A stretch of DNA of 64,000 nt from Chamaea fasciata (taxonomy: Eukaryota; Chordata; Aves; Passeriformes; Sylviidae): the NCBI GenBank assembly GCA_029207755.1, contig JARCOQ010000007.1, forward strand, positions 41,311,656-41,375,655, written 5' to 3'. Positions 11,841-23,400 of this stretch are shown piece after piece (position 1 is the stretch's first letter; each line of letters opens with the position of its first letter). The notes beneath the pieces were generated by a model. That model worked only from the letters and a program-made list of their open reading frames with translations, had not been told where the DNA came from and did not search any database. The translations under genes were made by a program, and so were the position numbers.

Positions 11841-12593
11841 TTAAGCCAGGGCCAGGCAGCTGATCGCTCAGGGTGGCTGCTAGCCTCATCTCATCTGATT
11901 TTACGATGTCTTTTGCTGCATCCTGCAGCAGCCTCAGCAGCTGCAGCCAAGGGGTTTTTCTCAGGTTCTGTGGCATAGCTTATTGCTCTGCACACAGGCT
12001 TTGCCCTTGACAGAAAATGACAGTTCTGATGACAGATCATGTGGTTGTTTTGTGATGTGGACAAGCAGCTGGAGCTAAAAATAAAAAGAAAAGAAATAGA
12101 AAAGAAAACCTATGTCTGGAAAATACTGTAGGCTCTGCAATGATGCTGCCTGGGAAAAGGGATAAGAAATAATCAGGGAGGAATTTTCTGCCAACAAATA
12201 ATGGAACAAAACAACATTTAGGAGAGCTGAGCGTCTTCTTGCTGAAGCCTTGTGTATCTGGTCAGTGATGGAGGCTGGACGGCACAAAGATTCCGATTGT
12301 CAGCAGCAAAGCAACCATGGTGGTGTGTGAGCTGTGTACATCTCTGACCATCATGACCTGCACACTCAATTTGTGCAGGTCTGTTCCTCTATAATAAGTT
12401 TGAAGTTCACAAAGACTGAGCGTGAGATCCCACATCATGTATTACAGGCCATCCCTCATTCCAGAGAGAAGGCTTTAGAGCTGTCATTTCCCACAAAGGA
12501 GCCTCCTTCCTGTAAGAAGTTACTTACTGCCCCCCTGCATGTATCTTCCTCAATTTTTTAGATTTCAGATGTTCCAGGGATGTGTCTTTGGAT

Positions 12594-12629
12594 TTCATGT
12601 CATGATTCATGTCATGATTCATGTCATGG
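12594..12629 (+). repeat. Three tandem copies of a 12-bp unit
   Basis: The unit TTCATGTCATGA occurs at 12594-12605 and 12606-12617 exactly, and at 12618-12629 with the last base changed to G. Confidence 0.97.
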
Positions 12630-13338
12630 CCTCTGTAGGAAGAGGTAGGGACATGGTATGCATATAGAATCATCTCCCAACTACACTGTGCTACATTTAC
12701 TGGGATGGTGAGGGAACTCTCAGATCTGAAAATAGGAAGAAGAGGCAGGACTGACTGTCTTGCATGCTCTTGTGGCTGTATTTGGAGAGGAGCTCATCTT
12801 AAGTGGCTCAGGCTGTAGCTCCTAAGTTATGACTGTGCTCTTACAGTAGGCAATGTGTTTCTTGGAATCTGGAGAACCAGAGAAAATTAAAGACTGCCTT
12901 GAACTCACACTCTTTCCTTAATTATCTGCTGCTGGCTTCTGTCATACAGGATATAGATCTAGATCTGACAGATGACAATTTGATGATTTTTGATCTTTTG
13001 GGTAAACATGATGCTTAAGTGCATAATTCTCACCTCTGCTGAATTGTGTTGAGGACAGAGGACTAAACTTGGAAACAGCTCCATCAGTATAGCATAGAGT
13101 CATCAGTTGCATGGGGCAGCAAAGAGCAAGCAGCCTGGTTGTGTTTGCAGCATGCCTCCACCTTCCTGAGCAATTCTATTACCTGCAACTCTGCCACTTT
13201 TGGGGCTGGTGAGGTGAGAAGTCTCCAAGGACAGTAATGGGATCTGGTAGCTGCAGGCTGCCTAGGACCAGGAACCGAGACAGCAGTGAGTGGATGTTCT
13301 CCTGTGAGGCTATTAATCCTGCCTGTGAGGGGATAGGT

Positions 13339-13360
13339 CCTTATCTCACCCTTATCTCAC
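13339..13360 (+). repeat. Exact 11-bp tandem duplication
   Basis: The unit CCTTATCTCAC occurs twice without a gap. Confidence 0.95.
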
Positions 13361-13580
13361 CGAGGGCTGGATGGGATAGGGCAGGATTGATCTGTGCTGT
13401 GAATGCTGTGCCCAGTGTCTGCAGGAAAGCAGAACAGAGCTCTGTAGCTTCTAGCCCAGTGTCATGGTCTGTTAAAACACTGTCTCTTCCTGTCAAATCT
13501 CAGCTGCATCTGGACATGGATTTCCTGTGTACGCTCACCTTCTCTCTCCATTTTCCCTGACATGACCTGGCTCGCCACAG

Positions 13581-13774
13581 GACATGGAGATCCGGTCCAA
13601 CGCTGCTGCTTACTTGCCCCAGATCACCCAGCTCCTCAACAACGTTCCCCGCCAGATGCTGCTTCTGCTGAAGACCAATGACTTGTTAAGGGGGATTGAG
13701 TCAGCCCTGCACACACGGGCCAGTGCCAGCTCCTTCCTCAACATGTCCCGCTGCTGCATCAGAGCTGTTTCCAC
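13581..13774 (+). CDS. ADCK1: ADCK1 exon: C-terminal helical region
   Basis: This 194-nt exon starts in phase 0 after a CTCGCCACAG acceptor and ends in phase 2 at a CCAC|GTGAGT donor. The translation runs DMEIRSNAAAYLPQI, then LLNNVPRQMLLLLKTNDLLRG, then ASASSFLNMSRCCIRAVS; the next codon (Thr) is completed by the following exon. The PRQMLLLLKTNDLLRGIE block and the ASASSFLNMSRCCIRA block are strongly ADCK1-like and correspond to the C-terminal helices of the ABC1 fold. The LLLLLK stretch is hydrophobic but short and is part of a helix in the family rather than a membrane anchor. No frameshift or in-frame stop was found. Confidence 0.95.
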
Positions 13775-15190
13775 GTGAGTCTCTTACCCAGGCATCAGAG
13801 GCCAGACAGGGAGCAGCTGGAGCTGACTGTCCCTGTGGTCTGGGAGATGAGGGAGATCCCAGGTACAGCAGGCCTATGAGGGTCCAGTCGCACTGCAGCT
13901 GAGCAAGGCAAGCAGGACAGACCCTGAGATGGTGGTCAGATCCAGTCAAAAGTCCACATGATAAGGCGGCATCCTGGTGATGGGGCAGGTCTGAGAACAA
14001 ACCAGAAATTCAGTCTGTAGATTATGTCCAGTGGTTGTCAAGCAGGTCCGTGGTGACAAGAGAGGGCTGAGGTCAAGCAAAGAGGTTAATATGTGAGTTG
14101 AGGTCTGGGCCATGGGGCTTCACAGCAGGGCATGAGCTGGAGACAGTTACTCTTCCAGTGTAGCTCAGGAGGAACTGAAGGTGCAGATCTGAGATTAACT
14201 GAGGTTGGTGGGCCTATGAGAAGAGGGTTGGGAGTGGTTCCAGGCTAGTCAGGGCCATTAAGGCTTATTAGGGCCCTACTCAGGGGGCCTGACTTAACTT
14301 CTGGACCTATTACTGTTAGCTGTGGATCTCTTCCCCTCATTGTGGTCCTACCCCTGCTCAGTTATATGTCTCAGCCTCTGTCTGTGCTGTTCTTACATCC
14401 ATCAGCCTCTCCAGAGGACAAACCAGTCACCCTGGGGCTGGGGACAGGGATAGAGTTGGAGGCCTTAGGCTGAGGGTTTAGGATTTGTCCCCCCAGAGTA
14501 GGGGAAGAAGATTCTTGCCCATTACATGCATTACCACTGGGCAGTATTTGTAAGTAGCATAGATCTGAAAGTTCACTGCAGCCTGATTGAGGGGATTGGG
14601 CTGACTGACTGAAAATCAGGCTGATGTTTAAAAGCCAGAAACAGGAGTTGTGCAAGTGATTTCCTTCTGTGAGTCTTATGAATCAGTGCACTTCTGCCTC
14701 AGATTTGTCCTCCTTGTACATGAAATAACAGTTATTTCTTGGGCTGATGAAGGACCTATGAATCCAAATTAGCCCCTGCTAAAGAAAGGTGGAGAAATAC
14801 TTTTCCTGGAATCTGTGTGTCAGGATTGCTAGACTCATACAAGTGTGCTACCAGGAAAAGCAATAAGTGTGCACCTGTTCCTGTGAGCTGAGGTGAAGCT
14901 GGGCATAGAAGCAGGGGAATGCCATAACCCAGGATCACTGCACACAGTGGGAAGAGAACTGAGTTCTCAAGGGAGCAGGCTGTCTCTTCTGCCAGATTCA
15001 TTCTAAGAAAGGCAGTCCCCAGCTCCTCAGAAGCACTGCTTAGAGAAAATCCCTGCTTCCTGGGGATTCTGCAGATGGGGGATAGTGCCCACCCCTGGAG
15101 AGGGTCAGTTGTGCGGAAGATGTAGGACAGGCCTCCTTCCACCTGGGCTATTTCCTGTGGGATCTAATGCAGCTGTTTCTCTCATTCTAG
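13775..15190 (+). other. ADCK1: Last ADCK1 intron
   Basis: This intron of about 1.4 kb is bounded by GTGAGT and CTCATTCTAG. It splits a threonine codon (AC|G) after its second base. I saw no repeat or gene in it; the long minus-strand open frames here have no family resemblance. Confidence 0.85.
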
Positions 15191-15362
15191 GTACCAGAGG
15201 AGCAAGAGTCACTCGTTTTACAGGAGGGCCCAGATCTCACTCACAGAAACCCTAAGCCTGTGGCAAATCAACTTATATGAACTCTTTCTGTGGCTGAAGG
15301 GGTCCCAGCTGGGGAACTGGGTCATTGCTCTCCTGAGACGGCTGCACCATTTCACATACTGA
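15191..15362 (+). CDS. ADCK1: ADCK1 terminal coding exon with stop codon
   Basis: The exon starts after a CTCATTCTAG acceptor, completes the split Thr codon, and reads TYQRSKSHSFYRRAQISLT, then LWQINLYELFLWLKG, to a TGA at 15360-15362. It adds 57 residues counting the split Thr. The FYRRAQIS and LWQINLYEL blocks correspond to the human FFRRTQIS and LWQINLHEL blocks from memory. The last 17 residues (GNWVIALLRRLHHFTY region) are hydrophobic then basic and diverge from the human C terminus, which ends in a proline-containing tail; this part is expected to be variable. The four exons in the window give 237 C-terminal residues, a bit under half of the usual 520-530 residue protein. Confidence 0.93.
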
Positions 15363-15929
15363 CATGAACTGGTGGGAGAGGCTGTCTGCTCCCTCCCTCC
15401 CTTCTGCTCTCTGTGGCACGTTTGCCTTTCTGACTCTTTCTGTCTATTTTTGGGTCTTACTCCACATTACACACTGCACTGTCCTTCTGTTTTACAGCAT
15501 TAGCTTCCTCTGTGACACAGAGAGGTGTAGTTGGTACCAGAGCCCTACTGTTTTGTGGTTTAGGAAACGTAGGTGCACGATACCTTGTGCAGGAAAGACA
15601 GGAAAGGATACCTTCTTTCCTCATTTGTGCAGGTTAAGTTCCACTCAGATTCTAGTGGGATTGTGCTGGAAGCAAATGCCTCTTTGACTCTTTCTAAAAC
15701 AATCTTACTGAATTTAAGAGAGTCCCAGTCCTATCTAGAATGTCTCAAAACATTTCTCAGACCCTCAGAGAGAGGTGGTAAGTCTCTTTAAAATGCAATA
15801 GAGTTTATATTAGTTTGTGCAATCTCCTTGGTCTGATTTCTGTTTAGGTGTGCAGAATATTTTTCAGAGGAGTGAAACCTTGTGGAGAGCTGTCACTAGG
15901 GTTTTCTCTTCCAGCACCATAGAAAGAGG

Positions 15930-16060
15930 ACTCAAATGGTGAGAGTGGTGGACTGGGAGTCCAGCTTTTTAAGGTTCTTCTCCAGTCCTGTCAGCAAGTG
16001 CCTCTGTTTTTGGACTTCTCCTGGCCTGTTTCCTTGCAGGTGAAATGGGGGAAGGGGACA
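15930..16060 (+). repeat. MIR-like SINE relic in the ADCK1 3' UTR
   Basis: The order AGAGTGGTGGACTGGGAGTC, then TCTCCAGTCCTGTCAGCAAG, then CCTGTTTCCTTGCAGGTGAA with AATGGGG follows the MIR consensus from its middle to its 3' part in sense orientation. It is very diverged; recognition is by order of motifs. Confidence 0.5.
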
Positions 16061-16185
16061 GTGATCTTGCCCCTCTTCTGAAATTCAAGGAAGAATTGAG
16101 AACAGGGAAAGCAGTAGGAATGATGACTCAGGTCTCTGAAACTGCTGGTAATGTATGTGTACTGTAAAATACTTCCACACAACAA

Positions 16186-16191
16186 AATAAA
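16186..16191 (+). terminator. Polyadenylation signal AATAAA (ADCK1)
   Basis: A canonical AATAAA lies about 825 nt after the ADCK1 stop, with TGTGTTATATC and further T/G-rich sequence just after it. It is the first canonical hexamer I found after the stop. Confidence 0.6.
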
Positions 16192-19100
16192 TGTGTTATA
16201 TCTAATATCTTTGGAGGAGGGATGCTTGACTGTGCACTAGTTATGTTTGGGCTTCTAACCTAAGTCCTGTTTCCATTTCTCCACAAGGGAGTGATGCCAA
16301 GCAGTGCTGGCAATTCCTTGTAAGCAAAATGTCCACTTGGTCTTATCTCTATCCAAGAGGTTTGTACCACATCTGAGTCCTCTGGTACTGCATCAGATGT
16401 GTGTTGGGATGGAATGGAGGAGGAGGCAACTTTCTGCTGGGAGGACACCTCACACCCTTCTGCCCAGATCCACACTGACCCTGCCTCCTCCCTGCCCGTG
16501 GGAGTGTGGTGCAGCACATCTGTGAGATGTCACCACCTCCATGCCACAGTGAGCATTTGACCTCGTCACTGCCTGTGACATTTTACTGCTCCAGCCTCAG
16601 ACAAAAACCCGGCATTTGCTTGGTGGTGCAAGTGACAGGTCTGATGGCTTTGACTCTGCAGCTGTGAGGTAGCTACCAGAAAGTCCCACCTAGAGGCCTG
16701 CTTTTTGTGAGACATATTTGAGATACTGGGAGACATCTCTGCTGTTTGTAAGAATTCCTTTAGCCAGGAAGGGTGGATGGAGGTGACTGCTCCCATCATC
16801 TCAGCTTTTCTCATAAACTATCTTGGTGAAAGGGGACGTGAAAAACAGGATGGGAATGTCTGTCTACTGTCAGAAAGCTTGCTAAGCTGAGGGTTACTCA
16901 GGCACCTAACTGTGCCTCAGAGCAAGCCATAAGAAGGCCATTCACTCTCTCAGTTTCTATACAATTTTCCAACTTGCACAGGTGTGAGATCCTACCTTGA
17001 AGTGAATTCATTTGCTTGGGAAGGAAAGCAGGAGACAGAGTGTGGGTAAGTGTGTGTGAATCCCTGGCAAAACAATCATGTTGCTGGCTGTGTGGGAAAG
17101 GGAAGGAATGTCATCCAGAAAAGGTACCTGGGTGCTGGTGGGCTTGGGCACGATGGGTTAGGGACTGCAGATGTGCAGACAGTGTCTGTGTACAAGCATG
17201 TTGGCAGAACTGGCTGGCTCAGGACTGCCAAGAAGTGGTGTGTGATTGGCAGAATTTGGGACAGGGTATTACTGAATGTGGGTTTTAGGTCTCTGTGTAG
17301 TCAATCACCTGATCCTGGCAATAGCTCTCTGAGCCCTTCCTACTTTGGGGGCAGCAGCAGGAGCGATGTGCTCTCTGATCTTTGCTAAGAGCAAAAAAGA
17401 AACCCTGGTAAGACTGAATGTCCTTTGCAGAACTTGTTCCCAACCCATGCAATGACAGGTCAGAGATTCCCTTGACTTCTGGATCGTATGATGGCATCTG
17501 GGAATGGAGTGGTGGTAATTGCAGGATGAAAGTCCTGAGTCGACAAAGAGTCACTGTGGCCTTGGAATACTGGTGCTGCAGCCTGTCTGTACATGACTAA
17601 TCTTGGCTCATGTGAGCACTCTGGCTGTATTAGTGCCTTGCTCAGGCACTTAGAGCTGGTAGGCTGGCCAGTATGGGTGGAACTGACTAGTTCTCATCAC
17701 AAGTAGAGCTCCTTTCAGAAAGCTGGCCTGGTGTACCTTGTTAAAGTCCCAGAGACCCTTTAGTAATGGTCACCAGCTGCACATCCTCATCTTGTAGCTG
17801 CCTCTGCAAATGCCTTTGTCTGTTCACAGCTGGATATACTAACCAGTGCTCTGTTTGCGTTTCTCATCTGTGAGTGAAAGCTCATCCCTCATTTAGGCCT
17901 TCATTTCTAGAGGATCCCATGTTGTGGAGGGGCTCCTTGTAGCTATCATTTGCATTGACTGTCAAGCTCACAACGTGCTCTCAGCCATGCATGTTCTTTC
18001 ACTTCTTCAAAATCCCACCATATGACTGCTACTTCTGCTAGCTGAGGAAGGTCCTGACTCTAAAAGTGGTAGGGAACCAGCAGGCCCGAGACTGGTTTCT
18101 GGGGGTGTGCAGCAGGCCGAGCTTTGTATATTGTCATTAGTCTCTGCTGGGAGGCTGTGTGTTGCAATGTTAGCAGAGGGACTCTTCCATCAGTTGTACT
18201 CAGCTCTCACCCTTCCCACAGTCAATCAATGAAGGATTGTCTTAAGAAAGAACAAGCAATCACATGGAGTTTGACCCTGTAACATTCCTGCCTTGTCTTT
18301 TTGCTGAAAGCTCTTAAAGGTGAATATGTTAACAGGGTTTTGAAAAGACACTTTCTCATCCCAATTTGCAGCGGTCAAACACGGGTAACCTGGATCAGGT
18401 CTGTGCACTTGGCCTCTCATTCCAACCTGCATTTAATGGTGTTTTCACCATCAGCAAATACAGCTTCTGCTGCTTTGCTTGCAGGCAACACATGGGCTGC
18501 TGTCTGCCCAGCTTCAGCTGTGAGTGAACTGAAGTTTAGTGCAGACACTAAATGTTGGCCTTGCAGCCCACCAGCTCTTTCTCAGGACTAACATGGGGGT
18601 TAGAGCTGTGGCCAGAGGTGCAAAACTGATGGACGTCTTTCAGTAATATGAAGTACTTTGTTGTAGCCTTATGGCATCACAAATCTAGTGCTCTTAGACG
18701 TGTTGGGAAACCAGTGGACATTTCATCTACCATGTATGTGTACCATCATTACATCCTCTGGAGGTGGAAAATGGAGCAGTCAGGGAAAATGAAGTTGCTC
18801 TGCAAAACTTCAAGAATCTTGGGTACGAAGTGAACGTGCTTTTACACGTCCAGCTGAAGAAAAGCCAGAGAGAGCATTAGGCCTGACAGAACGGCATAGC
18901 CTTTGCCTAGCCCATCTAGTGAATGCTAATGATGCCAGGTGGCTGACATTTAGATTTGCAGATCAAGGCTGCATGGTGCTGTCTGCCATCTTGCAGGGGC
19001 GTACAAACCTCATGCAGTTGCAGTGTAGAAGCTTCAGAATGAACCACACGCTGCTTCCCACGGCATATGTCTTATGGACTGTGACTTGTGCGCAGCTTGG

Positions 19101-19411
19101 CCAGTGTCAAAGTCATTCCCCTCTCAATGACTCCCCCTTCCAGTGCATCACTTGGTAGGACTCTTCCCCCACCTCCACTGTGCATCCCTGCATCTCCCTG
19201 TACTACTTCCTCCACCCCCATACCCTGCGTCCAAAGAGATATGGGCAGCCGGCTGGGTACTGGAGCATGCAAGAAGCTGTCACACAGTGGGCTGTCCCAA
19301 GATGCCCAGCATTCAGATGGGAGCAGAGAGAGGGAAGAGGGATGCCTGGAGTGATACAGCCTCAGGGCAGTGAGTGCCTTATTCCTTTCATCCCCTGACA
19401 ACTGAATGGCT

Positions 19412-19467
19412 AGAAAGAGGGGATGGATGTTTCTTCCTCAGAAAGAGGGGATGGATGTTTCTTCCTC
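19412..19467 (+). repeat. Exact 28-bp tandem duplication
   Basis: A 28-bp unit beginning AGAAAGAGGGGATGG and ending TTTCTTCCTC is repeated exactly at 19412-19439 and 19440-19467. Confidence 0.97.
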
Positions 19468-20468
19468 CTTGGCTCCTCTCTAGAAGTGAGAGGCTGGGGC
19501 CAGCTTCTGCCTCTGCAACTTGAACTCTGTCCATGCCCATGTCACCCAGGGTTTGTGCTTGTGTGGGGGATGGCAAGAAGTCTGTATTGCAGCTTTCAAA
19601 TGGCCCAGAGCAAACAAGCAGCACTGAGATAAGAGGAGTGTGGGCTGGGGCTGTGCACCGTACTGGGAGGGGGAATTTGCTGGTGCTGCTGTGATGAAAG
19701 GTGGGAGGAATGCTTCAGAGGCTCCCAGTCCTCAGGATAAATCCAGGTCTGGCTGGGGCTGCTGATTCTCCGGTAACTTGGATAGATGTGCTGTAAGGTG
19801 AAGCAGGGTGTGTAGAGAAAGGAGGTGGAGTCTTCGGGTTTGCTCATGACTTCCTTCTTGGTGTCCTTTGAAAAACAGCAGAAGGGCTGTTCTCTGCACC
19901 AAAGAGCCATCTCCTGCCTGCAGGCTGAGATGAAGGTCTTGTTTGCTGTCTGAACACAGTAGCACCCAAGGAATCCTGCCGTCCTCTGCTGCTCTTGCTT
20001 TGGGGTCCTAACCCACATAACTGCAGCTTCACCCTTTGGGCAAGGCTGCAAGCAGTGCTGGGGGCCAGGACCTCCAAAGTTTTTAGGGGCCACCCTGGGC
20101 AGCGAGGTGCCAGCTGCTGTTATCTCCGGGGGCAAGCTGCTGCTGCCACCACTCCATTTTCACTTCCTCCTGCCATGTTGTGGAGAGAGCCTGCAAGACC
20201 CAAAGGCTTTCTGCTCCTTCCCCTTGGCAGTCCTCAGTTTTGCCGTTTAGGGGGTGATTGCTCTTCAGCCCCTGCTTGTGTGAGAGGACTTGGCCTCAGC
20301 TGCTTTGCTGCAGTGTGGCAGTGGCCAGTGGCTAGCACACTGTTGGTGCTCCAGCCAGGCAGCAAACTGCTCTTCACAGAGCAGTGGGAGGATGCATGTG
20401 ATTCTGAGTGTTTGCAGCAATTAATTTTGCTAGTGAGTCCTGGGAGTTTGGAGATGGGAGGTGAGGAA

Positions 20469-20492
20469 GGGGATGGGAAAGGGAAAGAAGGG
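20469..20492 (+). other. G-quadruplex consensus motif
   Basis: Runs GGGG, GGG, GGG and GGG are separated by loops of 2, 3 and 6 nt, which meets the G3+N1-7 consensus. It sits in a purine-rich tract at about 20440-20512. Confidence 0.85.
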
Positions 20493-23400
20493 AATCGCAA
20501 AGGGAAGGGGTGACCCTCTATCAGCACCACTGAAGTGCCTGCAGGATGTGGGTCATCCTCCTTCCTTCAGCATCTGCTCAGGTGTTGGCCAGGACTGTAA
20601 AAGAGCTGGACAGTAAGAGACTGACCTTTAATTAATTTAATTATCTGCCTAAGAAAAATTGCCCTTTCCAAGAATCATACAGGTGATGGTGACATCACCT
20701 CACATGTCGCTCTATGAGGTATCACTAGAACTAGGAAAACCTACTAGTGGACTAGCAGCCCTGCAGGAAGGTGTTATGGGGCACCCCAGGTAAACATGAA
20801 CTTAACAGTGGAAATCATGTTCAGGGCTACCTGTTCTCCTCAGCTTAGTGCTACTGAGTCCACATCTGAAACTATGTCCTCTTTCAGTTCTCTTGGTTGA
20901 AGACATGCTGGAAAATTGTATTGGGTCTGGTGGAGGGCACGCGACGTGGTCAGGACCTATTCCTATAGCATGTAAGGGAGGTGGACTTGTTTAGTCCTGC
21001 AAGGAAGAAGTAAAGGGATGAGTTGATAATGGCTGGAGGTTCTGAAAGGCAACTAGAGCCAATGTCCTTCTAGCAGTACCAGGTGAGTAAACAAGGGCTG
21101 ATGGCCACAAGTCAGAGTTCACAAAGTTAGGAATGAACTTCACCAGGAAGGGGTTGCAGAACTAGGACATGTCACCTAGAAAGGGTCTCCATCCTGGCTG
21201 CCCAGCAGAGTGGCTCAGCTGGTCTGCTGGCAAGAGTCTCTCTCACAGCAGGAGAGGAGTCAGACACCCAGTGGCCCCTCCCAGCCAGCCTGTTGGTGAA
21301 GCCATTCAGCCATGGCATGGAGCAGGCAGGGAGCTGGCTCACATTGCCATTGAGTCAGTGCTGTGGGATGAGGTTGGATCTGAGTTTCAGCTTTTCCAGC
21401 TCTCCTTCTGTGTCACTGTCTGTGCTCAGATGCAAGATATCCCTGACCAGGTCTTGTCTTTGTTTTGAAGACTAGGCCAGGGCTTACCAACTGTTTTTGT
21501 TTGGTTCAGTTGTGGAGCTGTGTGTGAGCCTGCCTGTACTGTCAAGTGCCAGTCTGGGTGGCTTGGCTTGCAGTTTTTATCAGCCAGCTGCCTCTTGTGT
21601 CCTCCTTTCTTGGGCAAAACCTGCATGTTGCAGTGCCTTCCAGAGAAGAGGCAGTGGATGCCTTCCCAGGACCCTGTTGTGGTTAATACAGGCTTTAAGT
21701 AGGTTTTAAACCAGGAGTAAATTGTATGCACAACCAGTTGAAGGCTTCCTGAGTGGGCTGGAAAGACTCTGAGTGATCCCTGTGTGATGGTAATCAGGTC
21801 CCATGAGGACAGTTCCAAGTTTCCCTGGCAGGGCATTTGGAGTGCCCTGAATGGCATTACACCTGTGCAGGGTAGTGATCAGTACCTCTGTCCCTTGCAG
21901 AGAACATGGCTGTGTGTCCATCCACAGCAGTGCCCTGAGGGACCCCTGAGCAGGACATTGACCGTACTCTTACCCAGACACCTTCTGCTGACCCTGTGCA
22001 ACTCATGGTGACCTTGTCAAATGCTAACAACCTTTTTGGGTTGACTTGTGTGATCCAGAGAGCATCATTCTGTGCCATCCTCATTGTCACTCCAGATCAG
22101 CCACGATGTCAGAACTCTGGATGCTCTGTGCACAGCTTTGCCTTGAGCTGCTTGCTGTAACCAGGTACTCATGAATTCTGGTAATCTGGTAAAGACTGTT
22201 CACCTAGACTTCATGAACAGTGGAGTAGAGAGGAGCCTTGGCATTTTACTATTATTTTGTTTTACTTTCTTTTTATTTGAGTTTGATTCAGAGTCTTTTT
22301 TGCTGGGGCTACTTTTCCATACTCTGATACATACGAGCATAAAAAACACTCATAAAGTCTCTTCCTGTAACTGAAGCTCTGCTAAGAAGGTTACAGGACT
22401 TGGGTCTGACCTAGCAGGACAAGTCTGCATGTAAAATGCACATTAGCTGCTGGTGGTTTGCAGGCTTGCAGCTTCAGGCTCAGCATTGATGTACACAAGC
22501 AAGCATCTCCCCAGGGTGGCGCCCCATGAGCCCTTGCTCTCCTCTCAACCCTCAGCCTAACATGACATCTAGCTTTAATAAAGCAAAGATGGAAGAGGTT
22601 ACTAAATGGTAGCTAATAAACAAAGTGACGTGCATGAAGCCTGGTAATAACATATTGCTCTTAAAGAAAATATGAAAAAAAAAAGTCACGGGCATTGTTA
22701 TTGTTGTCTTGTACTTCAGCAAGGCTGAACTATCCATCATGCTGATAAGGCTGAAAGGAAAATTTGGCAATATAAGATGCATACATCACAGGGCAATGAG
22801 TCCCATGGCTGCCTGCACTGCACCCAGTCTGCGCTGGGATTGCAGTAGCTTCTCTGCATCATCAGATAAACTGGAGCAGGGCAAGCCTGTCACTGTAGTC
22901 TCTGTGAGCAAAAGGTCAGTAGGCAAATAGCTGTTTTGCAACAGCTGATTTGGAGACCTAAGCAATGAGGTGATGCAGACTGATGATTTACTTTAGGGTA
23001 TCAGTGGGCCTAAAACACATTGGTGTGAACTGGAGAGAGCACCAGAGGAAGACAAAGGGAAGAAAGCAGACTGGTACGGTGCAGGAATCAGCGAAGTGTG
23101 GTACCACTGATAACTTTGCACAACAGGATGAACAAGCAATTTTATAGGAGAAGAGTCTTACTCTGGAGAAACCATACCTGGCTGTTCAATTGTGTTTCCA
23201 GGGAAGGAGAGTTCCTGAAGCCAGTGAATGTGATGAAGAGCTGCGTAGGCTGTGTAAGGTTGCCCTTGTAGCTCTTGCTGGCTGAGGGCTGTTCCCTGCA
23301 GTTTGCTCTTCAGTCTTCATCCTGCCCAGGTTATGTGATGGATGGAACTCCTTCATTTTTGAGACTGCTCCATGGTCTTAGTCAAAGGAGGTGTGTCCAA

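Larger units (their letters stand above)
9930..13580 (+). other. ADCK1: ADCK1 intron
   Basis: This intron of about 3.65 kb separates the exon ending SASE from the one starting DMEIRSN. The join is phase 0 and matches the continuous family sequence, so no exon is missing. It contains a probable CR1 relic around 11.4-11.8 kb, a purine-rich A/G stretch near 12.06-12.11 kb, a 12-bp unit repeated three times at 12594-12629 and an 11-bp exact tandem duplication at 13339-13360. Nothing else recognisable was seen. Confidence 0.85.
15363..16212 (+). other. ADCK1: Probable ADCK1 3' UTR
   Basis: The segment follows the ADCK1 stop codon directly. The first canonical hexamer seen downstream is AATAAA at 16186-16191, followed within about 20 nt by a T/G-rich stretch, so cleavage near 16205-16215 is likely. 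A MIR-like relic sits in sense orientation at about 15930-16060. The exact end is an inference; RNA data are needed to fix it and to exclude longer forms. Confidence 0.6.

Noticed and set aside
22160..22760. Possible CR1 RT scraps (GTTCACCTAGACTTCATGAA and TTGTACTTCAGCAAGGC)
   Set aside because: Each match is a single short phrase without supporting neighbours, so chance is likely.
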